DNA from: Gari tellinella
Taxonomy: Eukaryota; Mollusca; Bivalvia; Cardiida; Psammobiidae
Reading direction: 5' to 3'
Length of the DNA stretch: 64,000 nucleotides
Assembly (NCBI GenBank): GCA_922989275.2
Contig: OV277869.1
Location: 20,594,189-20,658,188, forward strand
Below the pieces are notes generated by a model. The model saw nothing but the letters and a program-made list of their open reading frames with translations, had not been told where the DNA came from and did not search any database. Of the stretch, positions 43,631 to 57,540 are shown piece by piece. Made by a program: the position numbers and the translations under genes. The first letter of the stretch is position 1. Each line of letters opens with the position of its first letter.

Positions 43631-46600
43631 TCATATGAACGTTCTTGAGCCATCATAAACTCCATCTGGAAGATCCTGAACCATATGAAACACGCTGGGA
43701 TTGTTCCTAAAACATCTAAGACGCCACCGGAATGTTTCTTAACCATCTTGGAAAGTTCCTGAACCATCTGAAATGTCATCTGAACTATCTGGAACCATCA
43801 GGATTGTCCTGAACCATCTGAAACACCAATGGAATGTTCCTGAATACATATTATCGGAAACGCCATCGTGATGATCCAGAACCATCTGAAACGGCACCGG
43901 AAGGTTCCTTAACCATCTGGGAACGTTTCTGAACCATCGGAAACTAAACTGGAACGCTACTGAACAATCTTGAACGCCATCCAAATGTTCCTGTACCATC
44001 TGAAACGACACTGGAACGATACCTTAACCATCTTGGAACGCTTCTGAACCATCGGAGACACCCAGGAAACGTTCATGAACCATCCTAAATGCAATCTGAA
44101 CCATCTGAAAGCCCATAGTGACGATCCTGAAACACCATGGGGACGTTCCTGAACCATCGGAAACGCCATCGGGACGTTCCTGATCCATCGGATACGCCAC
44201 CAGAACGTTCCTTAACCATATGGGAACTTTTCTAAACAATTAGAGACACCCAGAAGAAACGTTTATGAACCGTCTGAAATGCCATTTGAACGTTCCTGAA
44301 CTATCTGAAACGCCACCGGAACGTCCCTTGACCATCTGGAAATTCTGAACCATAGGAGACGCACAGGGACGTTCATGAACAATCTGGACGTTCCTGAACC
44401 ATCTGAAACGCCACCGGAACGTCATCTGGGAACGTTCCTTAACAACCCAGGGAACGTTCTTGAGCCATCTGAAACGCCATTTGGATGATCCTGAACCATA
44501 TGAAACACCCGGGAATGTTCCTGAAACCTCTGATACGCCACCGGAACGTTTCTTAACCATATTCATAGGAGACGCACAGGGGACGTTCATGAACCATTTG
44601 GACGTTCCTGAACCATCTTAAACGCCATCGGGACGGTCCTTGACCATCTGGGAACGTTTCTGAACCATCGGAGACACAAAAGATCATTCATGAACCATCT
44701 GAAATGCCATCTGAACGTTCCAGAACCATCTGAAAGACAATCTGGACGATCTGAAATGCACTGGTAATGTTCATGAACCATCGGAAAAGCCATCAGGATT
44801 ATTCTGAATCATCGGAAACGCAACCGGAATTTTCCTTAACCATCTTGGAACGTTTCTTAACCATCTTAAACGCCACCGGGACGTTCCTTAACCATCTGGG
44901 ACCGTTCCTGAACCATCTGAAACGCCACCGAAGGTCCCTTAACCAGCTGGGAATTTTCTGAACCATAGGAGACAAACAGGGAACGTTCATGGACCATCTG
45001 AACGCTCCTGAACCATCTGAAACGCCATCGGGACGGTCATGAACCATCTGAAATGCCACCGGAACGTTCCTTAACCATCTGGGAACGTTTCTGAACAGTC
45101 GGAAACAATATTGGAACGTTACTGAACAATCTTGAATGCCATCCAAATGTTCCTGAACCATCTGAAACGCCACCGGAAAGTTCTTTTTTCCAGCTGGGAA
45201 TGTACCTGAACAACCTGAAACACCGTATGGACGTTTCTGAATCATCGGAGGGAACCACTGGACGTTTCTGATCCGACTGAAATGCCATCGGGATGTTCAT
45301 GAACCAACTGAATCGCCACTGGAACGTTCATTAACCATCTTGGAACTTTTCTGAACCATCGGAGACACAGGGGACGTTCATGAACCATTTGAACGTTCCT
45401 GAACCATCTGAAACGCCAACTGGACGATCCTGAACAATATGAAACAACCGTGGAACGTTCCTGTGACCATCTGAAATGCCAACTGACGTACATGAACCAT
45501 CGGAAACGCAATCAGAACGTTCCTTAACCATCTGGAATTGTTCCTAAAACATCTGAAACGCCACCGGAACGTCCCTTAACCATCTGGGAACTTTTCTGAA
45601 CCATCGGAGACAAAAAGGGACCGTCAATGAACCATCTGAACGTTCCTGAACCAACTGAAACGCAATCGGGGGCGGTCCTGAACCATCTGAAACGCCACCG
45701 GAACGTTCCTTAACCATTTGTGAATGTTTCTGAACCATCGGAGACACTCAGGAAACGTTAATGAACCATCTGAAATGCCATATGAACGTTCTGGAACCAT
45801 CTGAAACGCCATCAGGACGATCCTGAACCATCTGAAACATCATTGGAATGTTACAGAACCATCGGAACTATTCTGATCCATAGGAGACAAACAGGGGACG
45901 TTAATGAACCATCTGAACGTTCTTGAACCATCTGAAACGCCATCGGCGCGGTCCTAAACCATCTGAAACGCCACCGGAACGTTCCTTAACCATTTGGGAA
46001 CGTTTCTGAACCATCGGAAACAACATTGGAACGTAACTGAACAATCTTGAACGCCATCCAAATGTTCCTGAAGCATTTGAAACGCCATCGTGACGTTCCT
46101 TGGCCATCTTGGAACGTTCCTGAACCACCTGAAACACCCTGGCGACGTTTCTGAACCATCGGGGGGAACCAAGGGAACGTTTCTGATCCGACTGAAATGT
46201 CACCGGGACTTTCCTGAACCATCTGAAACACCACTGGAACGTTCCTTAACGATATGGGAACATTTCTGAACCATCGAAGACACCCATGGAACGTTCATGA
46301 ACCATTTGAAATGCTATCTGAACGTTCCGGAACCATCTGAAACGCCAACTGGACGATCCTGAACAATATGAAACAACATTGGAACGTTCCTGAACCATCT
46401 GAAATGCCAACCGGAACGTTCCTTTAATATCTAAGGAACGTTCCTGAACCATCTGAAACACCACAGGAACTTCCCTTAACCATCTGGGAACTTTTTTGAA
46501 CCATCGGATACACAATGGGACGTTCATGAATCATGAACCATCTGAACGTTCCTGAACCATCTGAAACGCCATCGGGGCGGTTCTGAACCATCTGAAAAAC

Positions 46601-46799
46601 CTGGGAATGTTTCTGAACTATCGGAGGGAACCAAGGAAACGTTTCTGATCCGACTGAAATGCCATCGGGAGGTTCCTGAACCATCGAAAACGCCATTGAA
46701 ACGTGCCTGAACCATGCGAAACGCCACCGGAACGTTCCTTAACTTTCTCGGAAACGCCATCGTGATGATTCTGAACCATCTGACTCGACACAAGAAGGT

Positions 46800-49700
46800 T
46801 CCATAACCATCTGGGAACGTTTATGAACCCTCGGCAACAACATTGGAATGTTCCTGAACAATCTTGAACGCCATCTGAATGTTCCTGAACCATCTGAAAC
46901 GGCACCGGAACGATACCTTGACCATCCTGGAACGTTTCTTAACCATCGGAGACACCTAGGGAACGTACATGAACCATCTAAAAAGCAATCTGAACCATCT
47001 GAAAGGCCATCGTGACGATCCTGACTCATCTTAAACACCCTGGGACGATCCTGAACCATCTGAAATGCCATCGGAAAGTTCCTTAACCATCTGTAACGCC
47101 ATCGGAACATTCCTTAACCATCTTGGAACGTTCCTGAACCATCTGAAATGCCATCGGCAGGTTCCTGAACCATCGGAAACACCACCGGAACGTTGCTTAA
47201 CCATATGGTAACGTTTCTAAGCAATTGTAGAAACTAGAAACCCATGGAACGTTATTGAACCATCTGAAACGCCATTTGAACATTGCTGAACCATCTTAAT
47301 CGCAATTTGGACGATCCTGAACCATCTGAAACGCAACCGGAACGTTCCTTAACCATCTTGGAACGTTCCTGAACCATCTGAAATGCATTCGGGACGGTCC
47401 TGAACCATCTGAAACACAACTGGAACGTTCCTTAACCATCTTGGAACAATCTGAAACGCAACCGGAAGGTTTCTTAACCATCTTGGAACGTTTCTGAACC
47501 ATCTGAAACACCGAGAACGTTCCTAAACCATCTGAAACGCCACCAGAAAGTTCCTAACTATATGGGAACGTTCTAGAACCATCTGAAACGCCACCGGAAC
47601 GTCCCTTAACCATCTGGGAATTTTCTGAACCATAGGAAACGCACACGGGACGTTCATGAACCATCTTAACGTTCCTGAACCATAGGAAACACCATCGGGA
47701 CAGTCCTGAACCATCTGAATCGCCATCGGAACGTTCCTTAACCATCTTGGAACGTCTCTGAAAAATCGGAGATCCTCAGGGAAAGTTCATGAACGATCTA
47801 AAACGCAATCTGAAATTCTTAATCATCTGAAACGCTTTCGTGACGATCCTGGACCAAATTAAACTACCTGAGGATGTTCCTGAACCATTGGAAACGCCAT
47901 CGAAACGTTCTTGAACCATGTGAAAAGCCTCCGAAACGTTCCTTAACTATCATGGAACGTTCCTGAACCATCTTAAATGCCTTCGGGACGGTCCTGAACC
48001 ATCTGAAACTCCACCGGAACTTTCCTTATCCATCTGAAACGCAAGTGGAACGTTCCTTAACCATCTGGGAACTTTTTTGAACAATCGGAGACACCCGGGG
48101 AACGTTCATGAACCATCTGAAATGCCAAATAAACGTTCTGAAACGCCATCTGGATACTCTTAAACACCCTGGGAATGTTCCTGAATCATCGGAAACGCCA
48201 TCGTGATGATCCTGAACAATCGGAAACGCCATCGATACGTTCCTTTACCATCTGGGAACGTTCCTGAACCATCTGAAACGCCACCGGAACGTCCCTTAAC
48301 CATCTGGGAACTTTTCTGAACCATCGGAGACACAAAGGGGACGACCATGAACCATTTGAACGTTCCTGAACCATCTGAAACATCTTAGGGACGTTTCTGA
48401 ACCATCGGAGGGAACCAAGGAAACGTTTCTGATCCGACTGAAATGCCATCGGAACGTTCCTGAACCATCTGAAACGCAACTGGAACGTTTCTTAACCATC
48501 TGGGAACTTTTCTGAACCATCGGAGACACCCAGGAAACGTTCATGCCAATCTGAAATGCCATATGAACATTCTGGAACCATCGGAAACGCCATCTGAACG
48601 ATCCTAAACCGCCGAAAACACCCTGGGAATGTTCCTGAAACTTCGGAAACGCCATCATGATAATTCTGAACCATCTGAAACGACACAGGAACGTTCCTTA
48701 ACCATCTGGGAACGTTTCTGAACCATCGGAAACAACATTAGAACGTTACTGAACAATCTTGAACGCCATTCAAATGTTCCTGAACCATCTGAAACGGCAC
48801 TGGAACGATACCTTTACGATCTTAGAACGTTTCTGAACCATCGGAGACACCCAGGGAACGAACGTTCATGAATCATCTAAAATGCAATTTGAACCATCTT
48901 ACAGGCCATCGTGATTATCTTGAACCATTTGAAACACCCTGGGGACGTTCCTGAACCATCTGAAACGCCATCAGAACGTTCCTGAACCATCAGAAACGCC
49001 ACAGGAACGTTGCTTAACCATCTGGGAACGTTTCTGAACCATCGAAAACAACATGGGAACGTTACTGAACAATCTTAAACGCCATCTGAATGTTCCTGAA
49101 CCATCTGAAACGGCACCGGAACGATACCTTAACCATCTTGGAACGTGTCTGAACCATCGGACACACTCAGGGAACGTACATGAACAATCTAAAAAGCAAT
49201 CTGAACCATCTGAAAGGCCATCGTGACAATTCTGACTCATCTGAAACACCCCGGGACGATCCTGAACCATCTGAAACGCCATCGGAAAGTTCCTTAACCA
49301 TCTGAAACGCCATCGGAACATTCCTTAACCATCTTTGAACGTTCCTGAACCATCTGAAATGCCATCGGCAGGTTCCTGAACCATCGGAAACGCCACCGGA
49401 ACGTTGCTTAACCATATGGTAACGTTTCTAAGCAATTGTAGAAACCCATAGAACGTTATTGAACCATCTGAAACGTCATTTGAACATTGCTGAACCATCT
49501 GAATCGCAATTTGGACGATCCTGAAGCATCTGAAACGCAACCGGAATGTTCCTTAACCATCTTGGAACGTTCCTGAACCATCTGAAATGCCTTCGGAACG
49601 GTCCTGAACCATCTGAAACGCAACTGGAACGTTCCTTAACCATCTGGGAACAATCTGAAACGCAACCGGAAGGTTTCTTAACCATCTTGGAACGTTTCTG

Positions 49701-49800
49701 AACCATCTGAAACGCCACCAGAAAGTTCCTAACTATATGGGAACGTTCTAGAACCATCTGAAGCGCCACCGGAACGTCCCTTAACCATCTGGGAATTTTC
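46800..49800 (-). repeat. ~2.21-kb higher-order repeat in the satellite
   Basis: 46800-47640 and 49010-49800 match in order; the rare word GTTTCTAAGCAATTGTAGAAA occurs at 47213 and 49424, offset 2211. A shared module with AACAATCTTGAACGCCAT recurs elsewhere, for example near 45125, 46040 and 48750. Confidence 0.8.
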
Positions 49801-52281
49801 TGAACCATAGGAGGGAACCAAGGAAACGTTTCTGGTCCGACTGAAATGCAATCGGGACGTTCCTTAACCATCTGAAACGCAACTGGAACGTTCCTTAACC
49901 ATCTTGGAGTTTTTCTGAAACATCGGAAACACCCAGGGAACGTTCATGACCAATCTGAAATGCCATCTGAAAATTTTGGAACCATCTGAAACGCCACCGG
50001 AACGATACCTTAACCATCTTGGAACGCTTCTGAACCATTGCAGACACCCAGGGAACGTTCATGAACCATCTAAAATGCAAACGGAACCACCTTAAAGGCC
50101 ATCGTGACGATCCTGAACCATCTGAAACGCCACCGGAACGGTCCTTAACCTTCTTGGAATGGTCCTGAACCATCTGAAATGCCATCGGGACGTTTCTGAA
50201 CCATCGGAAACGCCATCGGAACGTTCCTGAACCATCTGGGAACGGTTCTGAACCATCAGAGACACCAAGGGATCGTTCCTGAAACATCTGAAATGCCATC
50301 GGGGCGTTCCTTAACCATCCAAAACGCCATCGGAACGTTCCTGAACCATCTGAAACGCCACCGGAACATTCCTTAACCATCTTGGAACGCTCCTGAACCA
50401 TTTGAAATGCCATCGGGACGTTCCTGAACCATCGGAAACGCCACCGGAACGTTCCTTAACCATATGGGAACGTTTCTTTACAATGAGAGACACCCAGGGA
50501 ACGTTCATGAACCATCTGAAATGCCATTTGAACGTTTCTGAAAAATCTAAAACGCAAACTGAACGATCCTGAACCATCTTAAATGCCCTTGGAATGTTCA
50601 TGAACAATCGGAAACGCCATCAGGCTTATCCTGAACCATCGGAAACGCAACTAGACCATCTGAAACACACCGAGAGCGTTGCTTAACCATTTGAAACGCC
50701 AACGGAACGTCCCTTAACCATCTGGGATTTTTTCTGAACCATAGGAAACGCACAGGAGACGTTCATGAACCATCTGAACGTTCCTGAACCATCTATTATG
50801 CCATCGGGACAGTCCTGAACCATCTGAAACGCCACCGGAACGTACCTTAACCATCTTGGAACGTCTCTGAACCATCGGAGACACCCAGGGAACGTTCATG
50901 GACCATACGAAATGCAATCTGAAATTCTAAATCATGTGAATTGCCATCGTGACGATCCTGACCCATCTGAAACACACTGGGAGCGTTCCTGAACCATCGG
51001 AAACGTCATCGGAACGTTCCTGAACCATCTGAAATGCCCTGGAAAAGTTCATGAACCATAGGAAACGCCATCAGGATTACCCTGAACCATCTGAATCGCG
51101 ACCGGAAGGTCCCTTAACCATATTGGAACGTTTTGGAACCATCTGAAACACCCCGTGACCGTTTTTAACCCTTTGAAACGCCACGGGAACATTCCTTTAC
51201 CATCTCGGAACGTTCCTGAACCATCTGAACCGCCAACGGAACGTCCCTTAACTATCTGGGATTTTTTCTGAACCACAGGATACACACAGGGGACGTTCAT
51301 GAACCATCTTAACGTTCATTAACCATCTGAAACGCCATCGGGGCGGTCCAATACCATCTGAAACACTCTTTGGACGTTGCTTAACCATCTGAAACGCCAC
51401 CGGAACACTCCATAACCATCTCGGAACGTTCCTCAACCATCTGAAACGCCAACGGAACGTCCCGTAACCAACTGGGAATTTTTCTGAACCACATGAGACA
51501 CACAGGGGACGTTCATGAACCATTTAAACGTTCATGAACCATCGGAAACGCAATCGGAACGTTCCTGAACCATCTGAAACGCCATCGGAATGTATCTTAA
51601 CCATCTGAGACGCCACCGGAACGTTCCTCAACAATCTTGGGACGTTCCTGAACAATGGAAAACGCCGTCAGAACGTTCCTGAACCATCTGGGAACGTTTC
51701 TTAACCATCGGAGACACCCACGGAACGTTCCTGAACCATCTGAAACGCCATCTGAACGTTCCTGAACCATCTGAAACGCAATCTGGACGATATTTAACCA
51801 TCTGAAATGCCCAGGAAATGTTCATGAACCATCGGAAACGCGACCAGAAGGTTTCTAAACCATTTGGAACGTTTCTGAACCATCTGAAACGCCATCTGAA
51901 CGTTCCTGAACCATCGGGAATCGCAATCTTGACGATCCTGAACCATCTGAAATGCCCTGGAAATGTTCACGCCATCAGGATTATGCTGAACCATCGGAAA
52001 CGCAACTAAAAGGTTTCTAAACCATCTTGGAACGTTTCTGAACCACCTGAAACACCCCGAGAACGTTCCTTAACCATCTGAAACGCCACTGGAACATTCC
52101 TTTACCATCTATGAACTAACCATCTGGGAATTTTTCTGAACCATCGAAGACACAAAGGGGACGTTTATGAACCATTAAAAAGTTCATGAACCATCTGCAA
52201 CGCCATCGGGGCGGTCAGCAACCAACTGAAACGCCACCGGAACGTTCCAGAACCACCTGAAACGCCACTGTAACGTCCCTG

Positions 52282-52404
52282 AACCTAAAGTCCATTCAAC
52301 AATAGGCATGATGCTGACCATTGTCTTAATCCTGACACAAAGAGATGGCGCTCTGATAAAGCTTATGCGGGACTATAAACCTTAGCATTAACAACAACAA
52401 CAAC
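52282..52404 (+). mobile_element. Short retroposon tail inserted in the satellite
   Basis: About 120 bp of non-satellite DNA (CAACAATAGGCATGATGCTG ... GGACTATAAACC) ending in AACAACAACAAC. An AAC-type simple tail suggests the 3' end of a LINE or SINE. Satellite sequence resumes directly after it. Confidence 0.6.
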
Positions 52405-53458
52405 GTTTCTGAACCACCTGAAACGCCACCGGAACGTACCTTAACCATTTTGGAACGTTTCTGAACCATCGGAGATAATTACCAGGGAACGTTCATGAAC
52501 CATCTGGAATGCTACCTGAACCAACTGAAACACCATGGGAACGTTCCTCAACCATCGGAAATGCCATCGGAACGTTCCTGAACCATCTGAAAAGACACTG
52601 GAACGTTTCTTAACCATCTTGGAACGATCCTGAACCATCTGAAATGCCATCGGGACTTTCCTGAACCATCGGAAACGCCAACGGAACGTTTCTGAACCAT
52701 CTTAAATGCCATCTGAAGGTTCTTGAATCATCTGAGACTGAAAGGCCATCTGGACGATTCTAAACCACCTAAAATGCCCTGGAAATGTTATTGAACCATC
52801 GTAAACGCCATCAGGATTAACATCAACCATCAGAAACATGATCGAAAGGTTTCTTAACAATCTTGGAACGTATCTGAACCACCTAAAACACCCCGAGAAC
52901 GTTCCTTAACCATTTGAAACGCCACCGCTTCCTTTACCATCTATGAACGTTCCTGAACCATCCGAAACGCCACCGGAACGTCCCTTAACAATCTTGGAAT
53001 TTTCTGAACCATATGAGCACACAAGGGACGGGACGTTCATGAACAATCTGAACGTTCCTAAATCATCTGAAACGCCATCGGGACGGCGCTGAACCATCTG
53101 AAACGCCACCGGGACATTCCTGAACCATCTGAAACGCAACCGGAACGTACCTTAACCATCGGAGACACCCAGGGAACGTTCATGAACCATCTGAATTGCA
53201 AATTGAACCATCTGAAACGCCATCGTTACGATCCTGACTCATCTGAAACACCCTGGGACCGTTCCTGAACCAACGGAAACGCCATCGGGACGTTCCTGAA
53301 CCATCGGAAACGCCAACGGAACGTTCTTGAACCATCTGGAAACGGTTCTGAACCATCAGAAACACCAAGGGATCGTTCGTGTACCATCTGAAATGCCATC
53401 TGAACGTTCCTGAACCATCTGAAAGACCTTCTGGACGATCCTGAACCATCTGAAATTC

Positions 53459-54221
53459 CCGAATATCCGGATATTAATTTAGTATCCGAATATCTCTAAA
53501 CGAACTTGTGAATTTTGGTATTTCGCATTATTTGCCTAAATAAATATACCAAAGTCACTCAAATTTCAGTACTAGCGCAGAACCTAAACGATTATCTCAT
53601 CGTCTGCATGAAGATACAGGTAGCGGTCAAACTGTTACATAATTACCGTTAATACCCATGGTCCCCATCGTAACATAGCGATAAATGTGTGTGTGGAATG
53701 CCTATGACACCAGTTAAAACAACAAGCGTGTAATTGCTGTGGTATCTTTTGTCGCCGATAAAAATTCTTTGTTTTGATAACGGCTGTCACAGTTTGCCTG
53801 GATCAACAGGGTAGCATAGGCTGCATTGTTTCGGACAATTATCACAGGTCACATAACATATCTTTAATAAGATCACCAAGAGTTATAACTTAAAGGTTAA
53901 TAAGACATTTTCAAAACAGAAAGAAGTAAATAAAATTAATAAATCAATAGATTTCTAATATTTTTTATAATAAATGCGTGTAAACAAATGAAGGCGGTGC
54001 TTAGTTTGATTGACATGCACTCATTGCGTGTAGCCTTTGACCCAGAGTATTCCGAGAATACCCATTGATATCGGCGCTCGATTTGCACAGTTAAAACTTT
54101 TGTTGTGTTTGAAATATTCGGAAACCTGCCCGATTATATCGTACTGATTGATATTCCAAAAGTGTTACTAATATTTAAAATAAACACTACATGAATTTTA
54201 AATAAAGACGAGTTAGTAGAC
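53459..54221. other. Unique-looking AT-rich DNA
   Basis: No recognisable gene. A small inverted word pair (GAATATCCGGATATT and TATCCGAATATC) lies at the satellite edge, 53460-53495. Confidence 0.4.
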
Positions 54222-54223
54222 TA

Positions 54224-55191
54224 CAGTATAACCTCTGTTATCCGACACCCCATGGTTCCACGTTTGTAAGTCGGTTAAGAGAGGTTGTCGGTTAACGGAA
54301 TTATGCCTAAATTCACAAGTTTACATACCCAAAGATTCAGTCCATTTTTCGCTGCGAGGGGAATTTCTCGATGCCAACTGACATATTAAATATGTATGAC
54401 TGCAGCATACAGCATATATCCTGATCAGATCATTCCAGATTAAACTAAGAGTCACCTGGTCTGGATCTACACTGTTTTCCCCATTATTCTTTTAAACTAC
54501 AGTAGGCATAAAACATGTATATTGTACAGTCGGAAGTAAACACGCATGTACATATCAAGGGCTCGATATCGGCATATTTCGTATTTACATTTTATGTACA
54601 AGTATAGTCCATTGTCGTTATGTCGAACTCGCTGAATTAACAAAAACTTCAAAACGCGTGAATGTATTTATTTTCTCTCAATATAACTTTAGCATATATT
54701 TTTACGCCTACGACTATTGATTGTGCGGAGGGCGAATTAGTTATATATTTCGTACATTCTCATGTTGACAGTGAGGACGGCTGGCAGACACCTGTGCAAT
54801 TTAAACACGAAATCATGGTTAGCCATTGTTGGAAAGGATTGATGAATTGGGTTTTCGGCATCTTATTAACCCTCACATTATTCACTCACTGTAAAAACAA
54901 CACACTTTGTTTTACACGGCCATCCAAGCGATGGGTGTTATTATCACCTGCGCATGCATAGTCGCTGTCAATGATCACAGGTCAGCATATCGTCGGATAA
55001 CGGGGTGTGAAAAACCTCTAATTTGCCTTCATCGGACCGTCAAGGTATGTCGGATAACGGTTAACAGAGGATCCGATCAAGAGAGAGTTTGGTTACATAA
55101 AACAAATAGGGAAACTGCCGGGACCAAACAGCAGGGTCGGCTAACAGAGGTTTCCGGTCAAGAGAGGTGTCGATCGACAGAGGTTATACTG
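54224..55191. mobile_element. Non-autonomous pogo/Tigger-type MITE
   Basis: Starts CAGTATAACCTCTGTTATCC and ends with ACAGAGGTTATACTG; TA flanks at 54222-54223 and 55192-55193. Subterminal GGATAACGG, GTTAACAGAGG and GGTCAAGAGAG words repeat on both sides. 968 bp. The 99-codon frame at 54662-54961 and the 101-codon frame that follows resemble no transposase I know. Confidence 0.8.
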
Positions 55192-55193
55192 TA

Positions 55194-55494
55194 TTTATAT
55201 ATTTTGATATAGTTTTTCAAGGAACTTCACTCTGAATAATGCGACGTCCTAAAAGTAATAAAGTACACACAGAAACAATGGACGCGCCGTTAACGTTTGC
55301 AAGTAAATAATGGTTTTAATAGTTGTTGCTAATGAACACGGGGAGAATCTTGAAATCTATTCTGCCTAGAATTAATTTACAGACCCGCTTATTAAAGCGC
55401 TATGAAAGCTACGCTGTTAAATAGATAACGGCAATTCAATGAAGAAGAAAAAACTTCGTCACGCCCCCGCCCCCACCCCCACAAACAAACATTG
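55194..55494. other. No gene seen
   Basis: Short unrecognised stretch, with a C-rich run (CCCCCGCCCCCACCCCCAC) at about 55465. Confidence 0.4.
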
Positions 55495-56706
55495 TCCGTT
55501 CCTGAACAAACAAACATTGTACGTTCCTGAACCATTTGAAACGCCACCTTAACCATCTTGGAACATTTCTGAACCATAGGAGAAACACACGGGACGTTCA
55601 TGAACCATCTGAACGCTCCTGAACCATCTGAAACGCCATCGGGGCGGTCCTGAACCATTTGAAACGCCACCGGAACGTTCCTTAACCATCTGGGAACGCT
55701 TCTGAACCATCGGAAACAACAATTGACCGTTACTGAACAATCTTGAATGCCATCCAAATGTTCCTGAACCATCTGAAACGCCACCGGAACGTTCCTTGAC
55801 CACCTCGGAACGTTCTTTTAACCATCGGAGACACCCAGCGAATCTTAAACGCTAACAGGACGATCCTGAACCATCTGAAACACACTGTGAATGTTCCTGA
55901 ACCATCTGAAATGCAATCGGGACGTTCCAGAACCATCGGAAAACGCCATTGGAACGTTCCTTAACCGTCTGGGAACGTTCCTGAACCATCTGAAACGCCA
56001 CTGGAACGTCCCTCAACCATTTCGAAACTTCTCTGAACCACCGGAGGCACAAAGGGGGCGTTCATTAACCATCTGAAACGCCATCGGGGTGGTCCTGAAC
56101 CATCTGAAACACCATGTGGACGTTTCTGAACCATCGGAGGGAACCAAGGAAACATTTATGATCCGACTGAAATGCAATCGGGACGTTCCTGAACCATCTG
56201 AATCGCAACTGGAACGTTCCTTGACCATCTGAGAACTTTTCTGCACCATCGGAGACACCCAGGGAACGTTCCTGAACCATCTGAAATGCCATCTGAACGT
56301 TCTGTAACCATCTGAAACGGCATCTGAACGATCATGAACCATCTGAAACACCCTGGGAATGTTCCTGAATCATTTGAAACGCCATCGTGATGATCCTGAA
56401 CCATCTGAAACGACACCGGAAGGTTCCTTAACCATCTGGGAACGTTTCTGAACCATCGAAAATACCATTGGAACGTTACTGGACCATCTTGAACGCCATC
56501 CAAATGTTCCTGAACCATATGAAATGCTATCGGAACGTTCCTTGACCATCTGGGAACGTTCCTGCACCATCTAAAATGCCATCGGGATGTCTTGACCCAT
56601 CGGAGGGGAACCAAGGGAACGTTTCTGATCAGACTGAAATGCAATCGGGACGTTCCTGAACCATCTGAAACGCCACTGGAACGTTCCTTAACCATCTGGG
56701 AACTTG
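55495..56706 (-). repeat. Satellite array, distal block
   Basis: The same monomer and orientation as 40070-53458, resuming after 2 kb of other DNA that contains the pogo-type MITE. It shares the AACAATCTTGAATGCCATCC module of the main array. The 263-codon minus frame 56947-56156 begins outside in low-complexity DNA and runs into this block; it is not called as a gene. Confidence 0.95.
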
Positions 56707-57005
56707 TGTACGACAGTTTGTGTGTTTGTCTGTGTGTGTGTGTGTGAGACGGCTTTGGAATCGTTGGGGTTTTTTTTTCGTTTTTTCTCTCAACATCAGT
56801 CTCTTTATATATATATACATACATCGATTCAGTTACGGGGTCCCTATGTGAAACCGCGATACGGGGTTCCTTTTTCAAAATATATACATTTGTTCTATAT
56901 ATACCCCGTAAATGGACCAAGGTCAAAGGGGAGACAATCCAAACCAAGATCTCGATTTTTTACTATCTTGGATTACTCCTGGTCGATGAATTGCAAAATG
57001 ACAGA
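56707..57005. repeat. TG and TA microsatellites in unrecognised DNA
   Basis: A (TG)n run at about 56717-56746, a T run near 56770 and TATATATATA near 56806. No gene. Confidence 0.7.
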
Positions 57006-57008
57006 CGG

Positions 57009-57365
57009 TATAGACCTTGACCAGCGAGTTCAAGTGTGCATAAAATCTTATATGAACACAGTATTCTGAAAATGTATCTACATGTATTTCATTTCATAAT
57101 ATTAAGACCCCCACCACCATTCACCAACTATCGGTTTTATCAACCACATGACGAACATTGTAGAATCAGACCATTAACGATTATTATTCACATAGGGTCT
57201 GGCTCTACATTTTTCGTCACCAAATACCCAAATATACCAAAGTTTATCTCAAACTCTGAATAAGCCATGATAGGTCACATTGTTTATGTTCTTCTTGTAA
57301 ATACATGTACACTATTCCTCATGCTGCATGTAACAATACCTGAGATGAAATAAAGTTTTGTTCTG
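57009..57365 (+). repeat. Dispersed repeat G, copy 2
   Basis: Inverted partner of 36404-36783, ending GAGATGAAATAAAGTTTTGT. It lies 20 kb away, on the other side of the satellite. Confidence 0.8.
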
Positions 57366-57540
57366 TGCTGTAGTTTTCATCTCTAATTCCTTCATTTGGA
57401 TCATAGTTTTCGTCTAAAACTCCTTCATCATTATCATCCTCATTAACAATATCTACATCTTCAGTTATCAAGAGTAGGTTTATCCTTTCTATTTCTGTTG
57501 ATTGATTTTATATACAATATTTATACTTATCTTTTCTGTC

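Larger units (their letters stand above)
40070..53458 (-). repeat. Main satellite array, ~31-bp monomer
   Basis: Over 13 kb of head-to-tail variants of a unit close to GGAACGTTCCTGAACCATC plus TGAAACGCCACC. Spacing of GAACCATC words is mostly 31 bp, with shorter ~20-bp units interspersed. Longer-range duplications are visible (384 bp, ~1.41 kb and ~2.21 kb offsets). All three minus-strand frames of the consensus lack stops, and because 31 is not a multiple of 3 each frame cycles through the same phrases (RWFRNVP, MVQERS, SDGSGTF). That produces dozens of open frames up to 226 codons that I do not call genes. Most monomers contain the palindrome GGAACGTTCC or one-base variants. Confidence 0.97.

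Noticed and set aside
54662..55212. 99- and 101-codon frames as a host gene
   Set aside because: They lie inside a TA-flanked MITE with inverted ends and overlap each other in different frames; no domain seen.
56156..56947. 263-codon minus-strand open frame
   Set aside because: Its first part is microsatellite-derived low complexity and the rest is satellite; no domain is recognisable.
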